Source: Linyphia triangularis (Eukaryota; Arthropoda; Arachnida; Araneae; Linyphiidae). Taken from it: a DNA stretch of 64,000 nucleotides. Below are positions 10,740 through 23,658 of this stretch, piece after piece. The position numbers and the translations under genes are program-made. The notes below the pieces were generated by a model. The model made no database searches. It saw nothing but the letters and a program-made list of their open reading frames with translations, and was not told the origin of the DNA. Positions within the stretch are counted from its first letter, which is position 1. Every line of letters begins with the position of its first letter. The DNA lies in NCBI GenBank assembly GCA_963978545.1, contig OZ021724.1, positions 26,277,933 through 26,341,932 on the forward strand, given 5' to 3'.

Positions 10740-11870
10740 AGAGAGAGGATGGAGTAACTTCTCTCTATATGCGAGTTCAACAGGAAACTTGTAGAGTAAC
10801 ATTGCTTTTCTTTGTAATTTGTAAAAAAAAATAATAAAAAAAATGAAAAGTTAAAAAAGGGTGAAAATTCGCCTATCGGCAAAGGGAATCACAGCCCTAG
10901 AAGAGATATTCTTTCGGAACAAAATTTACGATTATAGTACTTTTTAGGAGCCAGTTCTCTGTTTTCACATATTTTCATGACATTAGGGACCAATAGACAC
11001 TTATTTTTGCTCCAATCTTTTATCATTTGCCTAGGATTTAGACATGATGAATTATGAACAATTGTATCATTTTATGGTGATTTAATCATGAGAGTTGGCT
11101 ACATTTTTACAATAAAACTACAACAATCTCTTTTTACGTTGAGGCCTTCTTCTGCACGTATATCATTAGTCTTCAACTTTTCTTTTAATAGTTTATTAGC
11201 AACAAACCCCCATGTTAATTTAGTCGGTAGACGAGTAACAATTATAATCCTCAAAGTCAAACTTCAAAAGTTTTAATACTATTGTGAGTCTAGTTTTATG
11301 GTCTTGCTTTAGAACATAGAAATAGTTCATGTACTTTATGACGAGTTTTGACTATTCATCTTCATAAAAAGGTAAAGATGAGTTTATTATTTTGAAAGAA
11401 TTCGAGGAATGGGCATAGTAATTTAGTGACAGCAAAAACAAAATTAAATTTGGCTACTACTGTTTTATCTCTATTTGCTTTACGAATAGTCTGATAAGAC
11501 TTGCAGCTTGGTATGCTTAAATTCCCCTTTTCTACCTCTTACATTTTCAAATGAGAATTTGAAAATTATGTCGTATTTTCTTGATTATTTTCGTATTCAT
11601 TTGGTTTTTAGTCATTGTTTAGCATTAACGCCCATTTTTCATTACTGATGGATTTTGAATAACCCGCCATAACAACTTGGCGACGTTTTGACCATGTCAA
11701 AAATTTTTGTCCTACATAGAGTAAAAAATGTGGCCTACATTTAAACACCACTCAGTTGACTAAAAAACTGGTTTAGAAGAGGGGTTCAGTATTCTGATCA
11801 CTATATTTTGAGCTTTAGCAACAGAATGGCTCAACTTAATATTTCACTAATGCAGTATTGAAAACCGGCA
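10740..11870. other. Non-coding AT-rich interval
   Basis: No gene or repeat recognised. Short frames (such as 11088-11276) show no known motif. Confidence 0.35.
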
Positions 11871-11894
11871 GAAAATTGCAATCTCGGACAGTTT

Positions 11895-12017
11895 TAGGGG
11901 GAAATTAAGGAGTTTTCAAGGACCTGATTTATCGAAAATAAGTTCTTAAGAGTCCTTAAAAATGAAAACCAAAATTAAGGAGTTCTTATGGACTTTTAAG
12001 GACCTGTGGAACCCTCA
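11895..12017. mobile_element. Fragment of the CAGGGTTCCCAC element family (right end)
   Basis: Contains AAATTAAGGAGTTTTCAAGG, a second AAATTAAGGAGTTCTTATGG, and ends AAGGACCTGTGGAACCCT, matching the interior and right terminus of the element at 5457-5837. The left terminus is missing. Confidence 0.5.
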
Positions 12018-12349
12018 TAAAGATAAAAAATAATTGCACTGCTCTAGACCTGAAAATATCTAGTCATTACAGGTCGATTAAACAGTGTGATGAGGCGACT
12101 AAATAAACTAATCAACCGTCCACCTTTCATTTCTCCCCTACCCCTACGATTTTTTTTAATCGTTACTGAAATTTCCAAATCAATGAAAATCTCCCTTCCC
12201 TTTCTTGAAATTTTGTAATCACATGCCGTATACACCATTAAAATCCATTCATCCACGATATGGATTCATGAATTGACAGGGTGGTGACAGAACCGGAAAA
12301 TTAGAGAAATGTAAGGGAATTTTGAAATTTTTGAGTTTCTTTTCTTGCA

Positions 12350-12625
12350 TTCACCGTGCGGGTGTGGCTGCCGCCTTATTGTTAAAAAAAAAAAATCTTC
12401 TAACTTCAATATGACTGCATCCTTTACAGACATGATTATTTTTCTCCTTGCCTGGCATTTTTGTCACCAAAATATATTAGAACCTTAATTATATGCGTAT
12501 TATTTCTGTTATATTTTTAGTTACCCTATATAACTTAAAAGTGCGGCCACCGGTAGCCTTACTGTTTAAAAAATTCACTAACTTCAATCTGACTGCATCC
12601 TTTACAGGAAAGATTATTTTCAAAT
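12350..12625. repeat. Two-copy direct repeat, about 185-bp spacing
   Basis: A segment with GTGCGG, GCCTTA, a homopolymer, CTAACTTCAAT and GACTGCATCCTTTACAG (12356-12430) is repeated, diverged, at 12541-12609. It lies just outside the second hAT-like copy. Confidence 0.6.
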
Positions 12626-13513
12626 ACTAGTAATTTTTATAAAAATATCAATTTAACTTTTCCATTTCAAAATTTTCTAAAGTTTGAATGAATCAACCTT
12701 AAACTTCATCTGTTAGGTTTGCCATTATTAGATAGAGAATAGTTTCTTCAAATTTAACATTATTCATTGTGGGATATCACAAGGAGTATTCCGACTAAAG
12801 AACTTGGACTATGCCCTGAAATTTGTGCATTTTATTTTCCAAATCGGATCGAATTTAGCTTCAAGATGGCGATTTTTTTGCAGTGCATGCCGCTATTATA
12901 TAAGCTGTAATAGAAGTTTTATTTTTTTAAAAATCGGAAATAATCTGGGATTTTGATTGCATTCCTGTTATGTTCAATTTTAAATATGAAACGGATGTTT
13001 TAAAATTAATTGGTAACAGGTAAACTATCAAAAACACCCCCTAAATTTAACAGGACATCACGATTACGAGTGTCCAAACGGAAATATTCTTTTTAAATTC
13101 TTAGTGTAAAAATTTGATGGTTATACACCTTTAACTAAGTTAATCAAGTCTTTCAAATTCCTTTCTTCTCTATTTTGAAGGAGGCATGGTAAAAATCCAG
13201 CGAAATACACTTAATCAAAACACATACGAAATGGCCATACTAATGTGCACTTGGAAATTATAAGACGGCTCCCTACAATCCACCTACTAATGATATATAC
13301 GTTGCGCGTTTGAACATGAATGCGCATGCGCGACAGGCGATTTCAGTAGGGTGATCCACTTATTGCGTAGTGTTGGGAGGGGAAAAAACGAAAGTTTTTC
13401 AAATTCTTTCAGGATGAAATGTTTTCTGAAAAAGGGCATGAAGGGCGCTATTTTTATAGAAAAAGGGCAGGCAGGACACGCCGCCCCTCGAAAAATGCCT
13501 AGGATAAACTCAG
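12620..13513 (-). mobile_element. hAT-like DNA element (copy 2), inverted and left-truncated
   Basis: Reverse complement closely matches 3077-4040 of the first copy, including the terminus (here the inverse of CTGAGTTTATCCTAGGCATT at 13513), the AGGGCAGGCAGGACACGCCG phrase, the TGCGCATGCGCGACAGGCGA region and the Kozak-like ATGCCTCC. The far end of the element was not found; the similarity fades at about 12620. No target duplication can be assigned. Confidence 0.75.
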
Positions 13514-15217
13514 GCTTAACACATTTGCAACACTTATAAGTTACATTGAATTTTATGTTAAGTCCCAAGTTTTATGCTTCTAACTAGGACATAGTATCAC
13601 ATCCGTGGACACCAAAAAAAGTGCCATTAAACCAATGCAGTTATATACAGTTTTGATAAAAAAAATCAACATGTTATGATATAATGAACAAGTTAAAGAA
13701 TTATGTTATTTCAGGGTGTCCACAAAAAGTTATTTTGAAATTCCCCGACATTTCCCTGATTATAAGTAATCGACGAAATATATATATTGGGGTGCATCTT
13801 ATTTTCGAAGGTGTTAATTTTTTACGAGGCACCCTCTCACATTCTGTTCCATTTTGTGAAAAAAAAATCCACATTTTTTTTTTTTTAAATTTTATTACAA
13901 CAAAATGATATTTAGAGGTTGCTATCAGCTCTGCAAAATATGACAAATTTAGCATTACGCAAGCATTGCAATTAATGTGTATTGTAGTACGACTAAGTGT
14001 AGGTTTTCGTTTTGACCCAAAGAAGTGACTCTTCGGAGGCCTTTTTCAGGCTTAAATGATTCAGGCCAGAAAGATGGAATCACCTATCATCAGAGTGAAT
14101 ATTAGTTCAGAAGGAACAGTGATCAGCAGATTCGTATTTTGTCTAGTTGTCTTTTTTCACGTTTTGTATAAACAGTCAGTCATCACACAAAATTGTGGAG
14201 TGGCCGTCCAAGGTTGAGGACACGAGCTGAAAATTTGTTCTGCGAAACCATTTTCGTGTTTCTCACCGCCTCTCTTATGGGAGGTTGGTCATCTGAATAT
14301 TTTGTTTGTTTGTTTATATTGTGATTGATTTCTTTTGTACACCTTTTATAATGAAGTATTAAAAGTTTAATGTTTAGCTATTTCAAATAGTTGTATTTAA
14401 TTAAGGTCTGCTACACTGGCTTTCTGTTGTCTGAATTATGACAAATAAACGGGAGGTAAATATCACCAGCCTAATGATCTCACTGTAATGGTTTTATGTC
14501 ACATCAATGAACCCCAATAGAATTTAAACTTATAAAGTAATGGACAATTCCCAAGTTTAAAAAAAAAAAAATTTATTCAATTCTAAATGTTTCGAAAAGG
14601 CCATAAACACGAAAATTTCTGTCCACTGCGATTTTTTTAAAAAAATTTGTTACCAAAGTTCACAGATTTATTATAGCGTGAAAAAAAACTCATTCAGCTC
14701 AAAGCTAACGTGACGTCACTTGTTCCGAACTTGGCTTGAAATGCAGCAGTGGAAACAAGTTTGCAAATCATTCCAACTGGCACGAGATATGACAATTGTC
14801 TAAAAAACTCACACCTTGGCAAAAACATCACGATAACCATAAAAACGGAAGGAAGTTTTGACGTCACAGATAAAATTTAGTGTTTTTATCGGACTGCAAT
14901 CAGATAAGGTTTTCAGGCATTTTTTTTCTTAATATTTAAATAACTAATTTTTTTTAAAAACTTTTGTTTGAATGTTAGTAATCAAAAAGAAATTCTTCAT
15001 AAATATAAACTAATTTCACTGGTTTGTTAAAACTGAGGGACCTGTCCATTGTTGGAATCTTTAATAAACAAGCTTTGTTTAACAAATATCATGAAATAAA
15101 ATCTAAAGGAGAATTCATCACATGCAAAAAACTCTTTTGGATACTTCTGTATCCAAGGATGTTAATTTGTAAAAGAGAGCAGTACATTACTTTTGTTGAT
15201 ATATATATTCCTGAACA
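13514..15217. other. Non-coding AT-rich interval
   Basis: No supported gene. Inspected on both strands for splice-bounded exons without success. Confidence 0.35.
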
Positions 15218-15219
15218 TA

Positions 15220-17262
15220 GGGTGAACCTACCAGTAATTGACCAGTTAGTGCAAGTTTCTACACATTTAATTTTTTTTCTTAAAAAATTATTAACGGAAT
15301 GTTATGAAAATTTCCCAAAATATCAATTGATTAATGAAGCTCAATAATAAATTAACATGGTGTTCCAGTCCTTTTTACAATTTAAAATATCATCAGAATT
15401 TCTTACCAAAAGCAATTTTGCCAATAATTGACCACAGCCATGCTAGTAATTGACCACTTCCATTTCCAGAATAAAACCAAAAGTTAATTGTTAAATTCTG
15501 TTATAAAATGCTCTAATATTCATAAATTAACTATTAAATGAACTAAAAAAAGGAAGTAAAAATAAATATAATCAATTTTAATCCATGAAAATACAAGAAC
15601 ATCAGTGTAAAATATAGTATGATGGTTTTATAAACTTTAGTTATCAAAGTTAGTTTTACTGGTAGGTAATTATGCGTATTTTATTCAAAAAATTAAAACA
15701 AGAAAATCAAAATAATATAGAAAAGATTATCTAATCCTATACTTTCAATTCTGAATAAATTTAGATGAAAAGAATCGAATGTAGAGGATATTATTTCTTG
15801 AATAGTTTCAAAATCATCCGTTTTTCTAATGGAAATCATTTTCTTGCATTGGCATTTATCCAATTACATAGAAGAGTTTCTTCTGAGGGTGTAAGAATTG
15901 TTGAGGGCCCATTTTTCTAAATTCTGGGGTTTTCCCTCTTAGCTTATTAATCAACGTAGAATGAGGAATGTTGTATTTTCTGGCAGTTTCTCTAATTTTC
16001 CCAATATTTTCTCTTGAAAAAGCGTAGATTTCAAGACCTCTTCGGTGTACTTGAGAAAGGATTTCTTCCCTTCCATGAGTGTTTAATTTTTATGATTTCA
16101 GAATTCTTATAGCCTAGGTATATGCTTAAACCTATAAAAAAAACTTCCTTAATGATTTAACTCAATTTCTTATCAATATTTAAGTTAATTTTCTACTTTA
16201 ATTTTTTCCTGTTCATATTTAAAAATATTACTAAATATATATCTTATTCATTTAAGGTGTGAAAAGTAATTTTGATATTTACAAGGGTGTTAGTGATCTG
16301 TAAATTTTCTGGCTTATCTTTGACCAATTCTTTTCTATCAACAGACCATTTGATCGGATTTTTTGAATTTTTCAAGAAATAAAACAATTTATAAAATTCT
16401 GACAGACATTTTATGTACCAGAGTGTTAGTTTACATAAAAATTGTAAGTAACCTACATAATATTTGTGTAGGGTAAAGTGGAAGTATACTTAAAATTGAC
16501 TTTTGACCATTTCTTGACTTTTTAAAAAAAAATTATGTTAAGAAAGTAAGCCTAGTATATTTAAAAATGATCTAATGTACACATGCAATAAGAAAATCCA
16601 TCTTAGAGTTTAAAAATGACTTACTTTTGTATTCTAAAGTTGAAAAACTAATACTTAACACCCTTATCGACACCAATTAACTACAATGGTCAATTACTGA
16701 AAAAATCAATTTTTCGGGACAAATAGTAAGTGAAGATTGCAATAAAAGCATAAACCTTTGTTATCACTTTGTTTTTTCCCAGAAAATATGCAAGTAAATA
16801 AAAATTTAGTAGTTGACCATTTTGGTCAATTACTAAAAATATAACACTTAGCCTGATCAGTAATTGACCATCTGTTTTTCATAATTTGTTTATTAGTTTA
16901 AAGAAAAACTACTTGTATATTAATATAAAACAAACAAAAATGATCTACATACATTATTTGTATTAAACCATTTAGGAATTATTCATGTTGATGCTAAAAA
17001 ATCAAAGAGAAGCTAAACCACCCTTCACTAATAGTGTCAGTCACTCATATGAGACCCTGTGACATACCTTTGTGTTTGTTAATTTTTATCATCCAATTGG
17101 AAGCTTGTTTACCCCTATAACTTTTGGCATGGGCTTTTATTAGTTATTGGATATATTTTAACCAATAAAAATTAGAATACCATCACAACAATTCTTGTTT
17201 ACTTCCTTTTTGTGTCATTTTGGTCAACTACTGGCATGTGGTCAATTACTGGCGTATCACCC
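15220..17262 (-). mobile_element. pogo-type (Tc1/mariner superfamily) DNA transposon remnant
   Basis: The termini are GGGTGAACCTACCAGTAATT (15220) and the inverse of GGGTGATACGCCAGTAATTG (17262), flanked by TA at 15218-15219 and 17263-17264, the target duplication of this superfamily. The motif CAGTAATTGACCA recurs in both subterminal regions: about 15231, 15420 and 15443 on the left, and 16684, 16808, 16857, 17224 and 17240 on the right in both orientations, as expected for transposase binding sites. A minus-strand helix-turn-helix relic lies inside. The DDE catalytic part is not recognisable, so the copy is non-autonomous. Confidence 0.75.
15836..16091 (-). pseudogene. pogo-like transposase N-terminal HTH_psq domain, frameshifted
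   Basis: Minus-strand translation gives a Pipsqueak-type helix-turn-helix: IRETARKYNIPHSTLINKL followed by RGKTP (about 15915-16000), the DNA-binding domain of pogo/Tigger transposases. After a one-base shift near 15905 a second block reads GPSTILTPSEETLLCNWI, the conserved segment that follows this domain in the family, and stops at about 15837. No CENP-B-type second helix-turn-helix or DDE triad follows. Context (TA duplications, terminal repeats) supports a transposon relic. A host gene is unlikely. Confidence 0.75.
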
Positions 17263-17264
17263 TA

Positions 17265-19239
17265 TATACACCAAGAATAGATTACAATAGAATATAAAAG
17301 CATATTAAAACAATAAACAACATAAATTAGAGGCACTTTTTCTTTTATTTTTGCTTTGCATATTTGGATGCTTTTCCGGTAGAAGGGTACCGATAAAAAC
17401 TATCGAATTGCAGCATTAACTCACCCAAACTAACAACCTTCAAATTATTTATACTCTCTAAAATGGTATGCTTATGGTTTTGTAATGGGTTGCTATAGCA
17501 ACTCTATAACAAATCGTAAACATTTAGGCTTGATGATACATTTACGCATGTAAACATTTAGGCTTGGTGAAACTGCACCAACTGGTATCTGTCTAATGGA
17601 AGAACAATATGTGAATTTTTAAACATGATTCCATGCAAATGTTTCAAAACTGGATTTCTTTCCAATATTTTTTTAAGTTACTAGGGTTTAACAAAGTTTC
17701 TTTGGTTATTACAAATTTTATTAAAATCAATTAAGAGGTGAAGTATAAGATAACTTTCTCCCTCAAAATATATTTTTGCACTTATCCTTTGGACATTCAA
17801 AACTGAAAATTAAGTATTTGTAACAATAGAACTGAAAAAAAATTAGATGATTTGTTCAGAAGCAGGTAGCAAAACACTACAATTTCAGTAAATCTTACGA
17901 AAAAATCAAAAATATATATTAACATTACATTTTGTCACTTTCTAAGTTGTAGTAACTATAATATTGTATCCACTTGTAAGAGTGGGTTACTTATTATACT
18001 TAATAAATTTTAATTTTAAATTTAACTTCCATCAAATAATAATTCCAATAATTCTCTGCAGTCTTTTATACCTCAAATCATATCCGAGAACATAACTTTT
18101 TATAGTATTTATAAACAATAAAAAAAAAAATTAAAATTATTACAATCAATGTAATATTACTCAAATATTATTACGCTTGATTATATCCCCTTTTATAGTA
18201 AGTATCAAAAATTTTTAAGTTTAAACAAATGTTACATAATTTTCTATAGAACGACCCATATTTAAACAATGGCTGAATACATTCTAAATACTAAAATTCA
18301 TATTAAACATTCATTTAATGATTACCTAATTAATAATATTTCAAGAAAAAGATTACTTACCAAAATTCTTCGTAGAATTTTATAAATTATTTAAATACAT
18401 ATCATGAACAAAATCGAATCAAAATTGTCTAACCTGACTGAGAAAGCGGGAAGAATAAATGCTAAGTTTAGTTGTTGGATTTCTGTTTAAAAAAACATAA
18501 GTGATGAGATATCACAGCTCTTTCTAAAGGTCTGACATCATTTGACTTTAACCATTGGAACATTGCTTTGATAATTTTTTTAAGAAAATCCTAAATTTCA
18601 GGTATTAATATGTTTATGATTAGTAACTTGGTATTATTTCTATAATATTAAAATGTCCCATTGCAAATTTCTGATGATAATAAAGACTGATAGCATAAAT
18701 GTTGTTAAATCGGCGAGTGTGGTGATAAACCTGTCACCGAATATTCAAGTCTTTCTGTTAAAATCTCCCTTTACCGCCAAGATGTAAACTTCTGGTAAAA
18801 TTTTAAAGTTCTTTCGTGCGAATTTTATGTAATCCTATTATTCTTATCCTGATCTACTGATTGCATATTACCTTCTAGATGCCATTTTAAGTACTTCCGA
18901 GACATTTCGTTTGAAATTATAGCATGTATCTGGGCTTTATCACTACATTAGTGTAGTGTAAAAGAGAGAAAAAATTAAGTTGGATTTTGAGAATCACTGT
19001 CAGTAAAAGACCATCTAAACAGTTTTAGTCTGATACCAGAATATTCCTTAAGAAACTAACTGCCGATTTCGGGCAGTTTAACTCATTAGTAAGGGGATGT
19101 ATGAACTTGTCTGTTCTCCTGTCGATCGCATTAAACGGAAATTTCCAAGTTGCCCATCACTGTCGGCTTGTGCACTACAGGCCAATAAAAAATCGGCTTT
19201 AATGATTCTGATTAAAATCTATGTGTACTGTATAGCCTT
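17265..19239. other. Non-coding AT-rich interval
   Basis: No gene or clear repeat; the only striking sequences are A/T homopolymers (for example 18119-18130). Confidence 0.35.
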
Positions 19240-19390
19240 TTAAGGTGCTTAAAACATCCCTACCTCCGAAATTTCCGTAGAAATGCGAAAAAGGCGTAAA
19301 AAGGGGGAAAACAAATGTCTTTAACACAGAGTTCTCTTCCTTAAAGCATTGCCTATCAACTAGTTTCTCCTCTCAATAAAGATTTTTTTT
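19240..19390. mobile_element. Fragment of the foldback element family found at 43441-44237
   Basis: Shares the phrases CATCCCTACCTCCGAAATTTCCGTAGA, AATGTCTTTAACACAGAGTTCTC and ATTGCCTATCAAC with the right arm of the foldback element (44100-44215). Only one arm is present. Confidence 0.55.
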
Positions 19391-19599
19391 TTTAAAGTGT
19401 ACTTATACAATTGACCATTGGCAACCTTTTATCGGCTACGAAGCACTGATCTCTACTACAACTTCTGGATAGCGCATGCTTGGTTACTGACTTGAAGTTG
19501 AAGAAGGCTTAATAATTACTATAGAGATCTATACTAACAACTTCCCCCAAAACTAGTTCAAATTTGTTTATAACTATGGGCAACCTATTTCAAAGCATT

Positions 19600-19745
19600 A
19601 TGGGGGGCAGCAAGGCCACCGACAAGGGGGAGCAAAACCAGAAGCTGATTTAGGTGGGGTGAGGGGGGTGCGACCGCACCCCCCATGAAGTATCTCGTCT
19701 AAATTATTTTTAAATGGCAAATCCTCCCCCCCCCCCCCCCCGAGT
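19600..19745. repeat. G/C-homopolymer-rich segment with hairpin
   Basis: Within an AT-rich setting, GGGGGGTGC and GCACCCCCC flank four bases at 19663-19684, a perfect 9-bp hairpin. G runs lie upstream (19603-19630) and a C run of about 15 follows (19727-19741). This looks like a transposon terminus but no partner end was identified. Confidence 0.4.
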
Positions 19746-21110
19746 TCAAAGTAAAAAAAATTTGAAATTTCATTAATATTTGGAAGATATATTTTTACTT
19801 AATATCAATATCGATGGAAATCAGCAAACAAAATTAAGCTTTTTCTGACATTTTTCATGCCTAATTAATACAGATTTTTAAGCCACCTAACCGAGCTCCT
19901 TATTTCATTACCTGCAGAAGGAATGGGCTTGAGACTTGCCGAGTAGATTGGGATTGTGATGACCTGCAATGTACCGGCCAACGAATCTTTACTCCTAGTG
20001 TGATTCTCAAATTAAAAAATTTCTCACAATACCATTAAAAAATTTCTCAATTTCAGCACGATTTTCTCATATGGGAGTATAAAGTATGAGATGAGACCAA
20101 AGACTGACAAGTTTTTTATTGCAATCCCTTCGTTCTCTCCAAAAAATATTAAAACAGCTCAGGGAAGGGAACAAAAATGACCCCTTCTTTGGGTGACCTT
20201 GAAACTAAGGACACAGACAAAGCAATAAAACTTGAGGGGTCATACTATCCCCTCCCTTGCACGCGACATTGCACCATATCACATGTGCATTGAAAATTAC
20301 TAAAATGCCTCTACTTTGGGGTGGAAGTGATGGAATGCAGGGTTGCCATATTGGCCTTCTTAAGGCCAAATTTGGGAAATGTGTCCTTTTTTAGAAGTGC
20401 CTGGCCTTAAGAAATTACGTTTGTCCTTTTCTTTAATTTGGCCTTAATTTTTGCTTTTTTTTCACAATTTCCAAAGTCAGGAAAAATATCCCAATTGAAA
20501 CAAACATTCCCCTTTTTTTCAAACATTTTGAGTGAGAAGATACGCTTTTCGCCTGGAGTTAAGTGCGATACCTTCTTTAATCCCGTCTTTTGGCCTCAGG
20601 AGCTGACCAGTGACGACCGGAGTTGACAAGAACAGGGGTAGGGGTCGAATGATTGTCTGAATACAGGAAGTAAAGGAAGCTCTTGGCAGAATAACCTCAG
20701 GTTCTTTTTACAGAGGGGAAAGGGAGACATCAATTAAGATAGATGATAGGAACCGATGATTGAGGGAGTGGGTTTCCAAGAATCTTGCCCCAAAAGGGAT
20801 GGTGAAATTAGTCGTTCTGTCTTGCCAACAACGGTACTATATCCGAGTGCAGAAGTTCTGGGTTAAGACGATCGTTAATCAGGTAGTTGGGGAGGAGTTT
20901 TCGACACACCTTGGGAAATTGGTTAATTGGCCACATATGGTGCATGTATGCTCATTGACAAAAGACCAGACATGCCTCGGAGATGCATCGACAATAGTGT
21001 CCTTCCAAGTGGGCTTGCAGTATACGATTGATAAGGGGTGACCTACTACCATTTTTAAAGAATTGCGAAATAGGCTTTCCACTTTTCCTGACAGAAAACA
21101 TCTCACACAT
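19746..21110. other. Unassigned interval, locally less AT-rich
   Basis: At about 20340 a CAGGGTTGCCATATTGGCC motif resembles a hAT-type terminus, followed by repeated GGCCTTAA phrases. The stretch 20600-21100 has higher GC than its surroundings and frames on both strands (20760-21041 plus, 20879-21106 minus), but neither shows a known domain and neither has splice sites that persuade me. It may be an old transposon. Confidence 0.3.
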
Positions 21111-23381
21111 TGCGTCTAGTGTCCTCTAAATAAATGTTTACATACAAGAAGGAGATATTAATAGTGACTTTTTTTTAAAGAGCACAAAAGCTCACGTGAG
21201 TACATCGTTCAATTCATTTGCACGATATGCTCTTGTGTTTCAAAAACGCGTATGAGTTCGGAGTAACATTTAATTTTAGTATGAGTGTCAAGATTCAGAA
21301 TTTGTACATTTAAAATTGAATTTTTTTAAAACTAATTTCAAAAGCTAGCTATCGATACCAATAAAAGTAAGTTGTTTAAAGATTTATTTATTTACAGTTT
21401 AAATAATTATTTTTCAAAATACCAAGTTTACGTTCTGAAAAGCATTTGTTATTTGGGTAAATGGTATTTATATTATTCATTGATTTAAACGGAAATGATA
21501 AATTCATTACTTATGTAAGTACGTATGTCCAGAAATTAATTTTCGTAAAATCGTTAAATACGTAATTATTTTGGAATCCATTACATTGATTTCTTTGAAA
21601 ATTTAGCCTTGAAATAAAAATTATCAAATAATCATTACTTATTTAATAAGTTTTTCTAAAATATCAGAAAATTCTGTAAAATTGCAATACTCGATTAATC
21701 GACAGCAAACATTTATAATTGAATTTTTATTTTAAAATCTTGAACTTTAAAAAAATATATATATATTGTTTTTGTCCTATCCTTTCTAGTTTGCCTGGAA
21801 AATACGATATTTTAGTATGCTGATTTATATGTTTATACCGATATATTGTCACCGAATCGGATCTCATCAGACGCTTTGCGAGCTGCTTCCAAAGAGAGTC
21901 GACATCTCAAATTTGAGAGCCATATGCAATACAATTTTCCCTTGTAAAAATCTCCTGGAAGATGTTACTTGAGTTTCTTCGAATGAACTGGTCTTTGTTG
22001 AACCGGTCAACATAACAATACTTTTGACTTTGGTTACAGATTTTTAAATATTGCAAGTTCAAAGCTAATGGCATTTTTATTAGTTCAACTATAAAACCAA
22101 AAGAATTGATAAATGAAGTATCATTAATTGAAATATTAGGAGCAATACCGATGGCGTTAAAATAATTCATTTTAATTATTTAAAAAAATCTTATAAAATT
22201 CTGTATTTCAATATTTACTCTAAAGTTACGAAAGGTGAAATTGTTGTTGTAGGCATTTTTTGTTTTTATGAATCGTTTAATATTTAATGGAATTTTTCTC
22301 CTGTGTTTTCTACAGAATTTTTTATCCCTAGTTATTAAATTTATTTAGTTTGTATCTCTTCACTTTTTGTTTCCTTTTTCTTAAACACAGAATTGAAATT
22401 GAGTAACATCGGTTTTTGTACTTTTATATAATTTGTATTTTAAATTACTATTATGATGTCAAACAGAACTAAAAAGCATTGCTTAGCTTCGAAAATTATC
22501 TGGGACTTTATTAATATAGAATTTTTACTACGTACTGCATTGTTGGCTTAAATTGATAAAAGAAATTAACTCTGCCACCTTTATTGTGCATAAAATGATT
22601 CATGCTGTTGAAAATATTGATAATTTTTCTTATATTAAAAAAGTTTTATCTTCAAGGTTTTTTTTTTTTTTTTTTAACTTTTACACTTCGTCCGATGGAT
22701 ATGAGTTCATTTTAATATGTTCTTTATTCCTAGAAATATAAAATGATTACAGCATGTTTTTTCTTATATTTTTATAGTTGATTAGTTATATTGAATGAAG
22801 GGGGTGGAGGGGCAAAAAAAAAAAAATCTTTAAGTGAGTCCCTGTAGTATCGTTTTGGTGGCTGTTTCTAATCACTGGTCATTTGAGGAAACATAGCGCT
22901 CTTGGTTGACTTCCCGAAGAACCACCTGATTATTGAATTAATCTATATAAATTCAAAAAAAAAAAAAAATGAATCCTCGAATGCATGGACAGTGGCACGT
23001 ATTATTTGCATGTCAGAAGGTGCAGATCGCATACAAAAGAGTGTAAGGCGGCCTTAGCTTCAAACCGAGAATTTTCAACAGTGAATGATTTCTTACTGAT
23101 ATATTAATAAATAGATAAGCCTTAATTTTAAGTTTAAATGAATAATTTGAAGCCTATAATATTTTACTTTTTTCCTAAGTTTCCTCACTTTATTTTTAAT
23201 TTTCAAAAAGCAAAGGGTGTAATTGTACCCTTTTTACCTTTTCTGGCATCACCCAGGCGCATGATCAAATGAAACGCCATTTTTGTTTTTATAATACCTT
23301 TTATTGAAATGTTTTATGAAGATTTATTTAAAAATAGTTGAATTGTTTACTTAAATTTGCAGTTTTGTTTGTATATATATA
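21111..23381. other. Non-coding AT-rich interval
   Basis: An 87-residue minus-strand frame at 21907-22170 starts with Met and continues after one stop, but I recognise no domain. Otherwise only homopolymers (22660-22676, 22816-22826) are visible. Confidence 0.3.
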
Positions 23382-23658
23382 TGTGGGATTTCCCCCCCCG
23401 ACTCGAGCACTTCGGATCGCATTGGTTGGTAGCAGTACTACGTCATTGCGTGACGTTGCTGCTTCCTGCCCGCCATTTTATTTGAATTTCATTCCACGCT
23501 ATGTAACTAAATTTGTAAGACGTTTAATGAAGAGCTCTTCGGAGCGATGTACTAAATGTTCAACAATAGCTTTTTAAAGTTCCTCCTAGACACCGACCGT
23601 TAAATAAACTATGTTCATGCTAAAAAGAAGACTTTATTTCAAACTCAGCATCCCTACA
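23382..23658 (+). repeat. 5' LTR of the deleted Gypsy copy
   Basis: Begins TG and ends CA. Two bases after the end a TGGGCGTTCGGCC segment sits where the tRNA primer-binding site is expected. Contains AATAAA (within GTTAAATAAACTATG) as a likely polyadenylation signal. Confidence 0.85.

Noticed and set aside
15024..15347. 107-residue plus-strand frame as a gene
   Set aside because: It runs across the left terminus of the pogo-type element and its TA duplication, and has no recognised domain.
20760..21041. 93-residue frame in a less AT-rich segment
   Set aside because: No known motif; an equally long frame exists on the opposite strand and splice sites are unconvincing.
21907..22170. 87-residue minus-strand frame as an exon
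   Set aside because: Bounded by stops without clear splice sites, and no family recognised. It cannot be excluded.
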